From JADKAV01 sp963769435 (GTDB taxonomy: Bacteria > Actinomycetota > Actinomycetes > S36-B12 > UBA10799), in contig CAVYLN010000002.1 in the NCBI GenBank assembly GCA_963769435.1, positions 1,550,001 through 1,614,000 of the forward strand: a stretch of DNA of 64,000 nucleotides. Reading direction: 5' to 3'. This document shows, piece after piece, positions 17,875-26,127 of this stretch. How positions within the stretch are numbered: position 1 is the stretch's first letter; each line of letters begins with the position of its first letter. The position numbers were made by a program, and so were the translations under genes. Under the pieces are notes generated by a model, which made no database searches, was not told the origin of the DNA, and saw only the letters and a list, made by a program, of their open reading frames with translations.

Positions 17875-19808
17875 AACAACTGCTCCGGCACGTCGACCCA
17901 GACGGAGCGCAACTGCTCCGCAAGACCCTTCGCCTGCGGGTCGCTGCGCGTGGTCTCCGACACCCCCCTGCCGAGCAGGCCCTTGATGACGACGTTGATG
18001 GCGCGCAGGGGCGGGAAGTAGTGGATCTCGACCGGCAAGGTGGCCGCTTCGGGCAGCAGTTCGGCGATCCGCTCCCGGGTGAGGAAGTCACACAGCCACT
18101 CGTAGCGGTCGTCCGCGAGCGCGACGGCTTCGGTGTCGACGTCAAGATCCGTGTCGGCCTCCCACACAGTCTCGGTGTCGTGGCGGGCGTCGACCGCCGG
18201 CGCGGTCAGCGCATCGGCCTCCATCCACGCCAGCGCCACCGCCGCGTCCTCCGCCGGGTGCCGCACCCAGAAGCCGACGTTGGCGTTGCCGCCCTTGTCA
18301 CCGCTGCGCGCTCCGACGAAGGTCCCGAGACGGCGGTGCGCGAACGGGCCGGCGATGATCGACTCCTGCGGCGGGGACGGCAGATCAGCCTTGGCGATGG
18401 GATCGGCCTCCACTGGTCTGCCCCCGGCCACCTCGGCGATGGTCTCGCCGTCCATCTGCACCACGACCGGGACGTCATCTATGGCCACCGTCGAGGGCCA
18501 GTAGACCCCGTACGGGGTGCCCTCGGTCGGTGGGGCGGTCGGGAACATCCCCGGGTAGGAGGCCAGCGCCGCCTCCACGGCCGGACGGGTGAATGCCTTT
18601 CCGACCTTCTTCGGGTCGTCGTCCTTGGCGGTCAGGACCAGTCGCCCTTGCGCGGCGATGACATCACGCGGGTCATCACTGGCGGGAGGGCTGTACGACA
18701 CGCTGAGTTCCCGCACACCGAGGCGGCTGCGCGCCCCGAGTTCCTCTGGCGCGAGCACCTTCGCCTCGGCCAGGCCCACACCACAGATGGTGCGGATCGC
18801 GATGTCGGCCTTCTCCGCGGTCTCCGCCCCGGTCAGGACCAAGGTCATCGTGTTGCGGAACCCGCCCAGGTAGTTGATCGCGACCTTCAGGGTGTCCGGG
18901 GCGCTCTCCGCGCGGACCCCGCTGAGCCTGACACGGTCCCTGCCGACCTGGTCGATCTCGATGGTGTCGAACCGGGCGGTGACGTCGGGGTTCAGGTAGT
19001 GCTCATCGCCCACCTCGTAGAGCAACTGGGCGGTGACGGTTCCCGGCGAGACCAGCCCGCCGGTGTCGGGGTGCTTGGTGATCACGCTGGTCCCGTCGGC
19101 GGCCACCTCGGCGATCGGGAACCCCACGTGCTCCAGCCCCGGGACCTCGCGGAAGAAGGCGTAGTTCCCCCCCGTGGCCTGGGCGCCGCATTCGATCACG
19201 TGGCCCGCGACCAGGGAGCCGGCCAGTGCGTCGAGGTCCTCGGCGCTGTCCAGGTTCCACCCGTGCCACCAGGCGGCCGGACCGATCACGAGCGCCGCGT
19301 CCGTCACACGTCCGGTCACGACCACATCGGCACCCGCCTGCAACGCGGCCACGATCCCACGGGCACCGAGGTACGCATTGGCGCTCAAGGGATGGCCGGC
19401 AAACGGTTCGCCGGTGTCGAGGTTGGTCCACTCGCCCCCCACCTGCGTGAAGCGTGGCAGCAGGTCGTCTCCGCTGACCGAGGCCACCCGGACGTCCAGA
19501 CCCTTCTCAGCCGCCATGTCGCGGATGGCCTGGGCGCTGGCGATCGGGTCCAGGCCTCCGGCATTGCTGACGACCTTGATCCCCTTCTCCAGGCAGGTGG
19601 GAAGGACCTGCTCCATCTGCTGGTGGAACGTGCGGGCATAGCCGGTCCCGTGCTTCATCTTCTGCCGGGCCAGCAGCAACATCGTGAGTTCAGCCAGCCA
19701 GTCGCCGGTCAGCACGTCGATCGGGCCGCCGTCCACCATCTCCTGGGCGGCCGCGAGCCGATCCCCGAAGAACCCGGAACAGTTCGCAATACGTACCGGA
19801 CGTCTCAT
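17871..19808 (-). CDS. AtuA-like DUF1446 protein (acyclic terpene utilisation family)
   Basis: 645 residues, a full-length DUF1446 protein with an AtuA-like C-terminal extension. Features are the N-terminal IANCSGFFGDR, VVSNAGGLDP (about residue 80), GADVVVTGRVTDAALVIGP (about 165) and ARSGDKGGNANVGFWV (about 505), which opens the C-terminal domain. In Pseudomonas, AtuA belongs to the citronellol/geraniol cluster, but its chemistry is unproven. In actinobacteria such genes often travel with biotin-dependent carboxylases, as here. Its start overlaps the carboxylase alpha stop by 4 bp. Confidence 0.82.
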   Translation of the reverse strand: MRRPVRIANCSGFFGDRLAAAQEMVDGGPIDVLTGDWLAELTMLLLARQKMKHGTGYARTFHQQMEQVLPTCLEKGIKVVSNAGGLDPIASAQAIRDMAAEKGLDVRVASVSGDDLLPRFTQVGGEWTNLDTGEPFAGHPLSANAYLGARGIVAALQAGADVVVTGRVTDAALVIGPAAWWHGWNLDSAEDLDALAGSLVAGHVIECGAQATGGNYAFFREVPGLEHVGFPIAEVAADGTSVITKHPDTGGLVSPGTVTAQLLYEVGDEHYLNPDVTARFDTIEIDQVGRDRVRLSGVRAESAPDTLKVAINYLGGFRNTMTLVLTGAETAEKADIAIRTICGVGLAEAKVLAPEELGARSRLGVRELSVSYSPPASDDPRDVIAAQGRLVLTAKDDDPKKVGKAFTRPAVEAALASYPGMFPTAPPTEGTPYGVYWPSTVAIDDVPVVVQMDGETIAEVAGGRPVEADPIAKADLPSPPQESIIAGPFAHRRLGTFVGARSGDKGGNANVGFWVRHPAEDAAVALAWMEADALTAPAVDARHDTETVWEADTDLDVDTEAVALADDRYEWLCDFLTRERIAELLPEAATLPVEIHYFPPLRAINVVIKGLLGRGVSETTRSDPQAKGLAEQLRSVWVDVPEQLL

Positions 19809-21687
19809 GCCAGTTCCTCCACGGTTACGACCACCTGGTGCGCGTCGACCGACTGGCCGGTCCTCACATGCACAGCCGACACGATTCCGTTGGTGTCCGC
19901 GGTGATCGTGTGCTCCATCTTCATCGCCTCCAGGACCACGAGGACCTGACCGGCGGTGACCTCGTCGCCCTCCGCCACCCGGACGTCGGTCACGGTGCCC
20001 GGCACCGGTGTCGTAGGGCCGGCGGCATCGGCGCTGTGGGCGTTGACGTCGAAGCGCGGAAGGACCTCGAAGGCCAACGTCCTGCCGTCGACCTGGACCG
20101 TGCCGAAGTCCTCACCGGTGACTGTGGCGGGGGTCATGACACCGTCGATCTCCACGCTGATCGGGTCGCGCGTCAGCCGGACCGTGCCCGACGGGCGTCG
20201 CCTGTCCGAGCAGCGGATCGCCGTCGACGGTCTCCACCTGCAGCGCGTCGTGATCGCGCTGCCACCGCAAGGTGACCGGACGACCGGCGACCCGCATCTG
20301 CAGCCATTCGGGGACCCCGGCGACGTTGCGCCAGCCAGCCGGAGCTGCTGGAGGGTCCACATCGCGCGCGGCGAGGATCGCGAGCGCGGGTCGCAACAGG
20401 TCGACGGCCGGGTCCAGCACGTCCGGATGATGATCGAGGTAGTCGGTGGTCGTGGCGCCGGCCAGGAAGTCCGGGTCGGTCAGGATCGCGGCCAAGCGAG
20501 TCCTTGTTGGTCACCACCCCTTCCACACCGGCACGCTGCAGGTAGCCGGAGAGCTCGTGCGCCGCACTCTCCCGCGTCGGAGCGTGGACGATGACTTTGG
20601 CCAGCATCGGATCGTAGTTCGCGGTCACCTCGTCACCGGCCACGAACCCGGTGTCCACCCGGATGTCCGGCTCAGCCGCGACGTCGAAGACGCGCAGAGT
20701 CCCGGTGTTCGGCAGGTAGCCGTTGGCCGGGTCCTCGGCATACAGGCGCACCTCGATCGCGTGGCCGTCGGTGGTGATCTGGTCCTGGCCGAGGGGCAGG
20801 GGTTCTCCCTGGGCCACCCGGATCTGCCACTCCACGAGGTCCAGGCCGGTGATCGCCTCCGTCACGGGATGCTCGACCTGCAGGCGGGTGTTCATCTCCA
20901 GGAAGAAGAACTCCTCCCCTGCCACCATGAACTCGACCGTTCCCGCGCCGACGTAGCCGATCTGCGCGGCGAGGCTGACCGCGGCGGCCGTCATCTGGTC
21001 ACGCAGTCCCGCCGTGACGCCGGGGGACGGTGATTCCTCCACGACCTTCTGGTGGCGCCGCTGGATCGAGCACTCCCGCTCGAACAGGTGCACCACATTG
21101 CCGTGCGTGTCACCGAAAACCTGGACCTCCACGTGACGGGCGCTCTCCAGATAGCGCTCGATGAAGACCGTGTCGTCGCCGAAGGCGCTGGCGGCCTCGC
21201 GCTTGGCGGCGGCAACAGCCTCGTCGAGGTCGGCAGGATCGTCGACCCGCCGCATCCCCTTGCCCCCACCGCCGGCCGACGCCTTGACCAGCACCGGGAA
21301 CTTGTCCGTGCCGCTGGTCAGCATCGGAACCCCGGCCTCCTCGGCCAGCGCCTTCGCCTCGACTTTCAGCGCCATGGCGCGGATGGAATCCGGAGTGGGT
21401 CCGATCCAGGTCAGGCCCGCGTCGGTCACAGCCTGCGCGAAGTCGGGATTCTCCGAAAGGAAGCCGTAGCCCGGGTGGATCGCGTCCGCCCCCACGCGGC
21501 GCGCGGCTTCCAGGATGTCGGCGGTGTTCAAGTACGACTCGATCGCGACCGCCACGTCGGCCGTGCGGGTGTGCAGGGCCCCGCGGTCGGCTGGCGTGAA
21601 CACTGCCACGCTGCGGTGGCCCATGCGTTCGGCTGTCCGGAACACCCGGCAGGCGATCTCTCCACGGTTGGCGACCAGGATCTTCAC
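19805..21687 (-). CDS. Acyl-CoA carboxylase alpha subunit (biotin carboxylase + BCCP), two frameshifts
   Basis: ATP-dependent biotin carboxylase fused to its biotin carrier domain, about 626 residues. The start KILVANRGEIACRVFR is the biotin-carboxylase N-domain. Also visible are the ATP-grasp Gly-rich loop KASAGGGGKGMR, the EMNTRLQVEHPVTE signature and the C-terminal biotinylation motif EAMKMEHT. Extra single bases near 20496 (DSLGR should read DSLAAILTDP) and near 20195 (ATP then SGTVRLTRD) break the frame. The product with the beta subunit at 26128-27735 is probably a methylcrotonyl- or related acyl-CoA carboxylase. The GTG start at 21687 lies 7 nt after a -10 box and directly after the operator. 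Confidence 0.87.
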
Positions 21688-21723
21688 GAACTTGACGCTA
21701 GTGTCAAGTTCGCTCACGGTCAA
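21688..21723 (-). promoter_or_regulatory. Leaderless promoter with 24-bp palindromic operator
   Basis: On the minus strand: -35 TTGACC (21718-21723), 17-bp spacer, -10 TAGCGT (21695-21700), 7 nt, then the GTG start. The palindrome GAACTTGAC-N6-GTCAAGTTC (21688-21711) covers the -10 box and the transcription start, so a bound repressor would block initiation. The identical 24 bases lie before the beta-subunit gene at 27736-27759. Confidence 0.8.
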
Positions 21724-21789
21724 GGCGCGCACGGGATTCGGCGCCCCCTTCCTGCCCCGTCGCTGCCCCGCCGACCCCTCCCTGCCGCC

Positions 21790-21923
21790 GACGTTGGAGG
21801 TTGTGCACCAGAGTGCCGCCGACGTTGAGTCTGTGGACGCGACCACGCCGAGGTTGGAGGTTGTGCACCAGAGTGGAGAACACACGCGTGGTTTCTCCAA
21901 CGCCGTGCACAAACTCCAACGTC
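21790..21923. repeat. Family B long hairpin, copy 1, with an extra half-arm
   Basis: The hairpin proper is 21850-21923: left arm GAGGTTGGAGGTTGTGCAC (21850-21868), right arm GTGCACAAACTCCAACGTC (21905-21923), 17 of 19 paired, with an inner TGGAGAA...TTCTCCA stem. A further unpaired left-arm copy (GACGTTGGAGGTTGTGCAC) lies at 21790-21808. A close relative is at 48051-48124. This gap of about 330 bp between divergent genes holds the repeat plus the two promoters. Confidence 0.75.
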
Positions 21924-22003
21924 GTGCGCATTCCAAGGCGCCGACGGGATTCGCGCACGCCGCCGACCCCTGCGGTCGGACAGCACCAAGGCCGTCCACC
22001 ACG

Positions 22004-22009
22004 TACTCT
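22004..22009 (+). promoter_or_regulatory. -10 hexamer of a leaderless promoter
   Basis: TACTCT ends 6 nt before the GTG at 22016, with no ribosome binding site. Confidence 0.5.
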
Positions 22010-22015
22010 GGCGTG

Positions 22016-22663
22016 GTGAGCGTGACAGCGGCCGAGGTCCTCAAGCCGCGCCTGCGCGGTGTGCTGCACACGTGGGCGACGCCGGTGGCGGTGGCCCTTG
22101 GCGTGATCCTGCTGATCTTGGCAAATGACCTGCGGGCTCGGGTGGGTACCGGGGTCTGGGCGCTCACCGCCACGGGCTTGTTCGCGGTGAGCGCCACCTA
22201 CCACCGCGGTGCCTGGCGGCCATCGGTCAAAGCCTGGCTACAGCGGGTCGACCACTCCATGATCTTCGTCTTCATCGCGGGCAGTTACACCCCGATCGCA
22301 CTTCTGCTGCTCGAGGGGTCGAAGTCCTGGCTCGTCCTGACCGTGGTGTGGGCCGGTGCGCTCGGCGGCGTGGTCACCCGCCTGACGTGGCACTCCGCCC
22401 CCCGGTGGATGTTCGTGCCCCTCTACATAGGGCTCGGCTGGGTGGCGATCACCGTACTACCGGACTTGGCCCGTTCGGCACCGACCTACGCCAATGTGCT
22501 GCTGTTCGCCGGCGGCGTCATCTACACGCTCGGTGCCCTGGTGTTCGCCACGCGCAAGCCGGATCCGGTACCCGACGTCTTCGGCTACCACGAGGTGTTC
22601 CACGCCCTGACGATCGTCGCCGCGTCGTGCCACGCGATCGCGATCGCCTCGATCGTGCTGTAG
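22016..22663 (+). CDS. Hemolysin III / TrhA (PAQR) family membrane protein
   Basis: 215 residues with seven hydrophobic helices. PAQR-type metal ligands are visible as SATYHRGAW (Ser and His after helix 2), DHSMIFVFIAGSYTPI (Asp/His in helix 3) and the C-terminal HEVFHALTIVAA pair. Such proteins influence membrane fluidity or fatty-acid homeostasis in bacteria; true haemolysis is doubtful. It lies upstream of two phospholipid acyltransferase genes, which fits a lipid role. GTG 22016 was chosen for its -10 box; GTG 22013 is one codon longer. Confidence 0.83.
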   Translation: MSVTAAEVLKPRLRGVLHTWATPVAVALGVILLILANDLRARVGTGVWALTATGLFAVSATYHRGAWRPSVKAWLQRVDHSMIFVFIAGSYTPIALLLLEGSKSWLVLTVVWAGALGGVVTRLTWHSAPRWMFVPLYIGLGWVAITVLPDLARSAPTYANVLLFAGGVIYTLGALVFATRKPDPVPDVFGYHEVFHALTIVAASCHAIAIASIVL

Positions 22664-22713
22664 CCAGGACCCCAGGATTGGGCCACCACTGGCGAACACC
22701 ACGTCGCCGCGGC

Positions 22714-22719
22714 TAGCGT
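22714..22719 (+). promoter_or_regulatory. -10 hexamer of a leaderless promoter
   Basis: TAGCGT ends 6 nt before the GTG at 22726. The hexamer is the same as in the two carboxylase promoters, but the palindromic operator is absent. Confidence 0.5.
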
Positions 22720-22725
22720 CGCACC

Positions 22726-24540
22726 GTGGAGCACATACTCGAGACACCGGACTTCCTTCGCACGCTGGCGACCCTGTCCGAGGAGACCGGGCGTCCCGTG
22801 ATCGAAATGGCAGCGGAAGCTCGCGCCGATCTCAAGGAGATGGCGGTCAAACCCGGCGGAATGACGGTGTCCGCCTGGGACAGGTTCGCGAAGTGGCTGT
22901 CGAGGGCGTACAAGGTCGACTACATCCCCGACGAGGTCGAGGCGCTGCGCGAACTCAACCGGACCTCCGGTCTTATCTTCCTGCCCAACCACCGGTCCTA
23001 CCTGGACCCGATGACGTTGCGCTGGGCGCTGGAGCAGCACGGCTTCCCGCCCAACCACACCCTGGGGGGAGCCAACCTGGCGCTCTGGCCGATGTCCGAG
23101 ATCGGCAGGCGCAACGGCATCGTGTTCATCCGGCGGGCGTTCCGCGACGACCACCTCTACCGTGCGGTGCTCAAGACCTACCTGGCCCACCTGATGCGGG
23201 GCAAACAGAACCTCGAGTGGTACATCGAGGGTGGTCGCACCCGCACCGGCAAACTGCGACCCCCGCGCTACGGGATCCTCAGCTACGTCGTGGACGCCTT
23301 CGCCGGCGACCCGGAGAACGACGTGAAGATCGTGCCGACGTCGATCATCTACGACCAGCAGCACGAGGTGAGTGCCATCTCGGCGGAGGAGATGGGCGGC
23401 ACGAAGTCGCCGGAGAGCCTGAAGTGGCTCTACAAGTTCGCGCGTTCACAGTCCCGGCGCCTCGGCCGCGCCACGTTGCGTTTTGGTGAACCGCTGTCGC
23501 TGCGAGACGCCCTGGACCTGACCGAGGACGATGAGGGCCGGCCACGCCCGCGGCTGGCTGTACCGAAGGTGGCCTTCGAGGTGTGCAACCGGATCAACGC
23601 GGTGACGCCCGTGACCCCGAGCGCGATGCTCACCTTCGCGTTGCTGGACAACGGCGACCGGGCGATCACCGTGGATGAGGGCCGGAGCATCCTGCAGCCG
23701 CTGTTGGACTACATCCGGATCCGAAACCTGCCGCTGACCGAACAGGTGAACCTCGACGACTACGGCCCGCTGCGCGACACCCTGCGCAACCTCGTGCAGG
23801 AGGGAGTCGTCGTGCAGTACGACGGTCCCACCGAGCGGGTGTTCTACGTGGCGCTGGACCACCAGCACGAAGCCGCGTACTACCGCAACACCGTGATCCA
23901 CTTCTTCATCAACCGCGCCATCACCGAACTGGCCGTGATGCAGGCCGCGGAGGACCGGGCCGACGACATCAAACTCGCCACGTGGGAAAACGCGCGCCGG
24001 CTCAAGGACCTGCTCAAGTTCGAATTCTTCTTCCCGACGACACGCGAGTTCGCCGAGCAGATCGCCGAGGAGTCGTCGCTGCTGTACCCGGGCTGGGAGG
24101 ACGACACCTTCACGACCGAGGGTGTCCTGGAGGCGGCCAGTCAGCTGAAACTGGTGCTGGCTCATCGGGTGATCGGACCGTTCCTGGAGGCGTACAGCGT
24201 CCTCGCCGATGAACTTGTCGCCGCGGGTGACCAGGCCGTCGACCAGAAGGAACTGGTCGCCACGTGTCTGAGCCTGGCACGGCAGCGCTGGCTGCAGAAG
24301 ACTCTGCACACTCCCGAGTCGATCTCGAAGGACTACTTCGTGAACGCCTTCCAACTGGCGAAGAACCAGGGCCTGCTCGACGCCGGCGAGCCCGACCTGG
24401 CAGCGCGCCGCCAAGCGTTCGCCGACGAGTTGCGGCTCGCGGTCCGCCGAGTCGATGACCTGCGCCGGATCGCTCAGAAGAGCGGGCAACCGGTCCTCAT
24501 CGAGCGCGCGATAGTGACCCCTGGAGGTTCCAATGGCTGA
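22726..24540 (+). CDS. plsB: Glycerol-3-phosphate acyltransferase, PlsB family
   Basis: 604 residues. The four acyltransferase blocks appear in order: LPNHRSYLDP (HX4D, about residue 85), GRRNGIVFIRR (about 126), EGGRTRTGKL (about 168) and VPTSIIYD (about 203). The long C-terminal part is typical of PlsB and absent from PlsC. It puts the first acyl chain on glycerol-3-phosphate at the membrane. Length matches the shorter mycobacterial PlsB form. Its end overlaps the following HAD-PlsC gene by 8 bp, the same neighbourhood as plsB2-plsC in Mycobacterium tuberculosis. Confidence 0.87.
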   Translation: MEHILETPDFLRTLATLSEETGRPVIEMAAEARADLKEMAVKPGGMTVSAWDRFAKWLSRAYKVDYIPDEVEALRELNRTSGLIFLPNHRSYLDPMTLRWALEQHGFPPNHTLGGANLALWPMSEIGRRNGIVFIRRAFRDDHLYRAVLKTYLAHLMRGKQNLEWYIEGGRTRTGKLRPPRYGILSYVVDAFAGDPENDVKIVPTSIIYDQQHEVSAISAEEMGGTKSPESLKWLYKFARSQSRRLGRATLRFGEPLSLRDALDLTEDDEGRPRPRLAVPKVAFEVCNRINAVTPVTPSAMLTFALLDNGDRAITVDEGRSILQPLLDYIRIRNLPLTEQVNLDDYGPLRDTLRNLVQEGVVVQYDGPTERVFYVALDHQHEAAYYRNTVIHFFINRAITELAVMQAAEDRADDIKLATWENARRLKDLLKFEFFFPTTREFAEQIAEESSLLYPGWEDDTFTTEGVLEAASQLKLVLAHRVIGPFLEAYSVLADELVAAGDQAVDQKELVATCLSLARQRWLQKTLHTPESISKDYFVNAFQLAKNQGLLDAGEPDLAARRQAFADELRLAVRRVDDLRRIAQKSGQPVLIERAIVTPGGSNG

Positions 24541-25969
24541 TATCGAGTGGCTGATCGAGCAGATCGAGAACTCCCCCGCCGGCCCCGAGGTCGCCGCGTT
24601 CTTCGACTTCGACGGAACCCTGATCGCCGGGTACTCCGCCGCAGCCTTCTTCAAGTACCGCCTGCGCCGGGGGGAGATCTCCGTGGGCGAAGTGGTGAAG
24701 ACGGTCGCTGAGGGCATCAATGTGGAACGTCGCGGACACGACGTGTCCGAGATGATGCGGGTCGGGGTCCAGGGTCAGGCCGGCCGGGAGGCCGAGGAGA
24801 TGGACGCCTGGGCCCGCAACGTGTTCAGCAAGAAGATCGCCGGGATGATCTACGCCGAGGCGCGCCTGCTGATCGACGCCCACCTGCGCAAGGGCCATAC
24901 GGTGGTCATCGCCTCCTCGGCCACCCGTGGGCAGATCCAAGCCACCGCCGACGACCTCGGTATCGATCACATCATCTGCACCGAGATGGAGGTCGACGAC
25001 GACGGCATCATCACCGGGGAACTGGCCACCGACATCCGGTGGGGGCAGGGCAAGGCCGATGCGGTGATCGAGTTCGCCGACGAGTACGGGATCGACCTCG
25101 CAGAGTCCTTCGGCTACTCCAACGGCGAGGAGGACCTCCCGTTCCTGGAACTGGTCGGGCATCCGGTCGCCCTCAACCCGGACGACGAGTTGCACAACAT
25201 CGCCCGGGAACGCCTCTGGCCCAGCCATCAGTTGAAGAGCCCCCCATCGACGTCGATCATCGACCTGGGGCGCAGCGCCGCCGCGATGGGTGTCTTCGCG
25301 GGCAGCGTCGCGGCAGCGGCGGGGCTGGCCATCGTGAACCGCAGCCGTTCCCTGGGGGCCAACATCGCCGCCAGCGCGGGGTCCGACCTGGCGCTGGCCG
25401 CCGCCGGCGTCCGGCTCCACGTGGTCGGGGAGGAGAACATCTGGGCCGTACGGCCGGCGGTGTTCCTGTTCAACCACCAGAGCCAACTCGACGTCTTCGT
25501 GCTCGCGGCACTGCTGCGCAAGGATTTCACCGGTGTCGCCAAGAAGTCGCTGAAGAACGATCCGTTCTTCGGTCCCATCGGATATCTCGGCGACGTCGCC
25601 TACATCGACCGCAGCAACAGCACCGAAGCGCGTAAGGGCCTCGAACCCGCTGTGGAGTCCCTGCGGCGCGGCAAGTCGATCGCGATCGCGCCGGAAGGTA
25701 CGCGATCCCCGACACCGCGCTTGTTGCCCTTCAAGAAGGGCCCGTTCCACATGGCGATGCAGGCCGGGGTCCCGGTGGTGCCGATCGTGATGCGCAACTG
25801 CGGCGAGATCATGGCGGCACACTCGATGGTCATCCATCCGGGCACGGTGGACGTCGCGGTGCTGCCGCCTGTCCCCACCGAAGACTGGACGCGTGAGGAC
25901 CTCGACAAGCACATCGCCGGGGTCCGCCAGATGTACCTGGACACGATGGCCGACTGGCCGCAGGAGTAG
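24533..25969 (+). CDS. plsC: HAD-IB phosphatase fused to 1-acylglycerol-3-phosphate acyltransferase (PlsC)
   Basis: 478-residue two-domain protein. Residues 1-225 are a SerB-like HAD-IB phosphatase: nucleophile motif FFDFDGTL (about residue 24), ASSATRG (motif II) and GYSNGEEDLPFL (motif IV). Residues 290-478 are an acyltransferase: FNHQSQLD (HX4D), GDVAYIDRSN, APEGTRSPTP and PIVMRN. A hydrophobic stretch (MGVFAGSVAAAAGLAIVN) joins them. Mycobacterium tuberculosis PlsC has the same fusion. It adds the second acyl chain; the HAD substrate is unknown, possibly a lipid phosphate. Coupled to plsB by an 8-bp overlap. Confidence 0.87.
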   Translation: MADIEWLIEQIENSPAGPEVAAFFDFDGTLIAGYSAAAFFKYRLRRGEISVGEVVKTVAEGINVERRGHDVSEMMRVGVQGQAGREAEEMDAWARNVFSKKIAGMIYAEARLLIDAHLRKGHTVVIASSATRGQIQATADDLGIDHIICTEMEVDDDGIITGELATDIRWGQGKADAVIEFADEYGIDLAESFGYSNGEEDLPFLELVGHPVALNPDDELHNIARERLWPSHQLKSPPSTSIIDLGRSAAAMGVFAGSVAAAAGLAIVNRSRSLGANIAASAGSDLALAAAGVRLHVVGEENIWAVRPAVFLFNHQSQLDVFVLAALLRKDFTGVAKKSLKNDPFFGPIGYLGDVAYIDRSNSTEARKGLEPAVESLRRGKSIAIAPEGTRSPTPRLLPFKKGPFHMAMQAGVPVVPIVMRNCGEIMAAHSMVIHPGTVDVAVLPPVPTEDWTREDLDKHIAGVRQMYLDTMADWPQE

Positions 25970-25983
25970 CAGCCGCGGGAGCC

Positions 25984-26041
25984 GTTTTGTGAAGAAGTTC
26001 GCCGGACGCCCCGGCGTGTCGGTGCAACTTCTTCTCAAAAC
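25984..26041. repeat. Long inverted repeat between convergent genes
   Basis: GTTTTGTGAAGAAGTT (25984-25999) pairs with AACTTCTTCTCAAAAC (26026-26041), and CGGACGCC/GGCGTGTCG gives an inner stem. It lies between convergent plsC and the carboxyltransferase. Neither strand has a T-tract after the stem, so it is not a standard terminator. It shares the GAAGTT/AACTTC core with family A but not the TTGGAGG ends. Confidence 0.65.
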
Positions 26042-26127
26042 CCCGCGCCCAGTGCCCCGCCAGGCCGGCTCCGACAGGCGAGGGGGCAACCCCACGTGTG
26101 CCCCGAGCAATCCGAAACAGCTCGTGG

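Noticed and set aside
17868..19949. 693-codon plus-strand open frame
   Set aside because: Shadow of the DUF1446 gene; composition dominated by Arg/Gly/Val/His with no domain signature.
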